The position numbers and the translations under genes are program-made. A stretch of 64,000 bases of DNA from Tetraselmis striata (Eukaryota > Chlorophyta > Chlorodendrophyceae > Chlorodendrales > Chlorodendraceae): positions 244,717-308,716 of the forward strand of contig VCJN01002089.1 in NCBI GenBank assembly GCA_006384855.1, given 5' to 3'. Positions 63,056 through 64,000 of the stretch are shown piece by piece (positions within the stretch are counted from its first letter, which is position 1; every line of letters starts with the position of its first letter). Under the pieces are notes generated by a model. It had not been told where the DNA came from and made no database searches. It worked only from the letters and a program-made list of their open reading frames with translations.

Positions 63056-63890
63056 CGCAGCTCATCCGGATGGGAGCTTGGTACCGCTCCGCGGGTGGCC
63101 CCAAAAAACCGACTTGCGCCGGCACCTATGGGCTATTCCGCAGCCGTGCAACAGCCCCTCAAGCGGTCGCGCATGTGGATAAGCATGTATTGATCGAAGC
63201 AAACACGCTCCAATACACCGCACCTCGTCCGGATAAGTGCTTGGTGCCGTTCCGCGGGTTGGCTCCATAAATCGTAAAGCTTAAATGCAAGTGTGTCACT
63301 TGTTTTTGGAATGTGTATTTTCAACCACGGCACGGGCTATGCCGGAGCCGTCACAAAGTGTATCAAGCGCGCGCGCATATCGATAGGCATGTATTGGACG
63401 AGGCGATAAACACGATTCAGCACGCCGCAGCTCGTCCGTGTGAGTGCTTAGTACCGTTCCGCGGGTGGCCTTATAAAACCGACTTGCGCCGACACCTATG
63501 TGGCCCAAGCATCAAAGCATGGCACGGGCTATACCGCAGCCGTCATCCAGAAGCGCCTCAAGCGGTCGCGCATGTGGATTAGCATGTATTGATCGAAGCA
63601 ATCACGCTCCAATACGCCGCACCTCGTCCGGATAAGTTCTTGGTGCTGTTCCACGGGTTGGCCCCATAAATTGTATAGCCTAAAAGCAAACGTGGCAATT
63701 GTTTCTGGAATAGTATATGCTCAACCCCGGCACGAGCTATATTTTAATCGGAGCCGTCACAACGCGCCTCAAGCGGGCGCGCATATCGACAGGCATGTAT
63801 TGGACGAGGCAATAAAGACGCTCCAGCACGCCGCATCGGAGACGCTCCAGCACGCATATATCTCGTCCGGATGAGCGCTTGGTGCTACCG
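63050..63890. repeat. Tandem repeat of about 400 bp with about 200-bp sub-units
   Basis: CCGACTTGCGCCGGCACCTATG, the AAGCGGTCGCGCATGTGGAT block and GGCATGTATTGGACGAGGC recur with spacings of 370-410 bp. Related half-units (CTCGTCCGGATAAGTGCTTGGTGCC against CTCATCCGGATGGGAGCTTGG) alternate within each. Short open frames recur through the array and are not genes. Confidence 0.75.
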
Positions 63891-63902
63891 TCTCCGTCGG
63901 TC

Positions 63903-64000
63903 GTGACTCAAAGACAAACAAAGGTGGCTGTGCAGTGGCGGTGCAGAGGCGAGATGTTTTCCAGAATACAATAATTGTTTTTTAAGTTGTCACAACCCTT
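63903..64000. mobile_element. Second copy of the 272-bp MITE family, cut by the window
   Basis: GACTCAAAGACAAACAAAGG, GTGCAGTGGCGGTGCA and AGAATACAATAATTG match the interior of the MITE at 48515-48605. The right end is outside the window. Confidence 0.75.

Overview
Nuclear DNA of a eukaryote, most likely a chlorophyte green alga. This rests on four things: genes split by short GT-AG introns of about 70-160 bp (one of 296 bp), GC-rich host exons, TGTAA (the usual chlorophyte poly(A) signal) 90-130 bp after two stop codons, and a proline-rich wall-type protein of green-algal style. No operons, Shine-Dalgarno sites or prokaryotic genes are visible. The window is dominated by nested and decayed mobile DNA with a few host genes between. 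Species was not identified.

Layout. 1-5.7 kb: fragments of unknown protein-coding DNA, a Cys-rich protein on the minus strand (925-1731), a 368-bp tandem array (2.45-4.35 kb) and two small basic ORFs. 6.3-8.1 kb: decayed non-LTR-like retroelement. 8.2-15.1 kb: decayed, 3'-truncated Ty3/gypsy element (E1) between two 80-bp direct repeats. 15.7-16.6 kb: universal stress protein gene. 19-21.3 kb: SINE-like piece, diverged tandem repeats and a 5'-truncated LINE with a 16-bp target duplication. 22.3-23.1 kb: coiled-coil gene. 24.4-26.8 kb: eight-exon proline-rich membrane-anchored protein (minus). 27.25-28.71 kb: hAT transposon with an 8-bp target duplication. 29.15-31.3 kb: small non-autonomous LTR element. 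31.9-36.7 kb: a tandem array of about 19 exon-intron-like units of about 180 bp. 36.7-40.5 kb: remains of a DIRS-like retroelement (minus).

40.52-53.08 kb: a second Ty3/gypsy element (E2) with both 225-bp LTRs, a 5-bp target duplication, ORF0, gag and pol. It has itself been hit by a 272-bp MITE and a 3.3-kb foldback/Mutator-like element. 53.9-57.4 kb: two convergent host genes that I could splice completely, TFIIA large subunit (plus) and a CCDC90/MCUR1-family mitochondrial inner-membrane protein (minus). 58.1-59.8 kb: inverted-repeat-bounded element with unknown ORFs. 60.4-61.9 kb: minus-strand gypsy integrase/chromodomain fragment broken by a 646-bp insertion. 63-64 kb: tandem repeats and a second MITE copy.

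The insertions can be ordered. E2 landed inside a copy of the repeat flanking the DIRS-like element, and the MITE and foldback element then landed inside E2. The hAT landed in a dispersed repeat whose empty-site copy is also in the window. The most unusual features are the exon-like tandem array, in which the first cassettes are 96, 90 and 93 nt long with phase-0 ends, and a Dam-type methyltransferase-like domain at the front of both gypsy pol regions. Gene models below come from splice signals, frame and family motifs read by eye; none is supported by transcripts.
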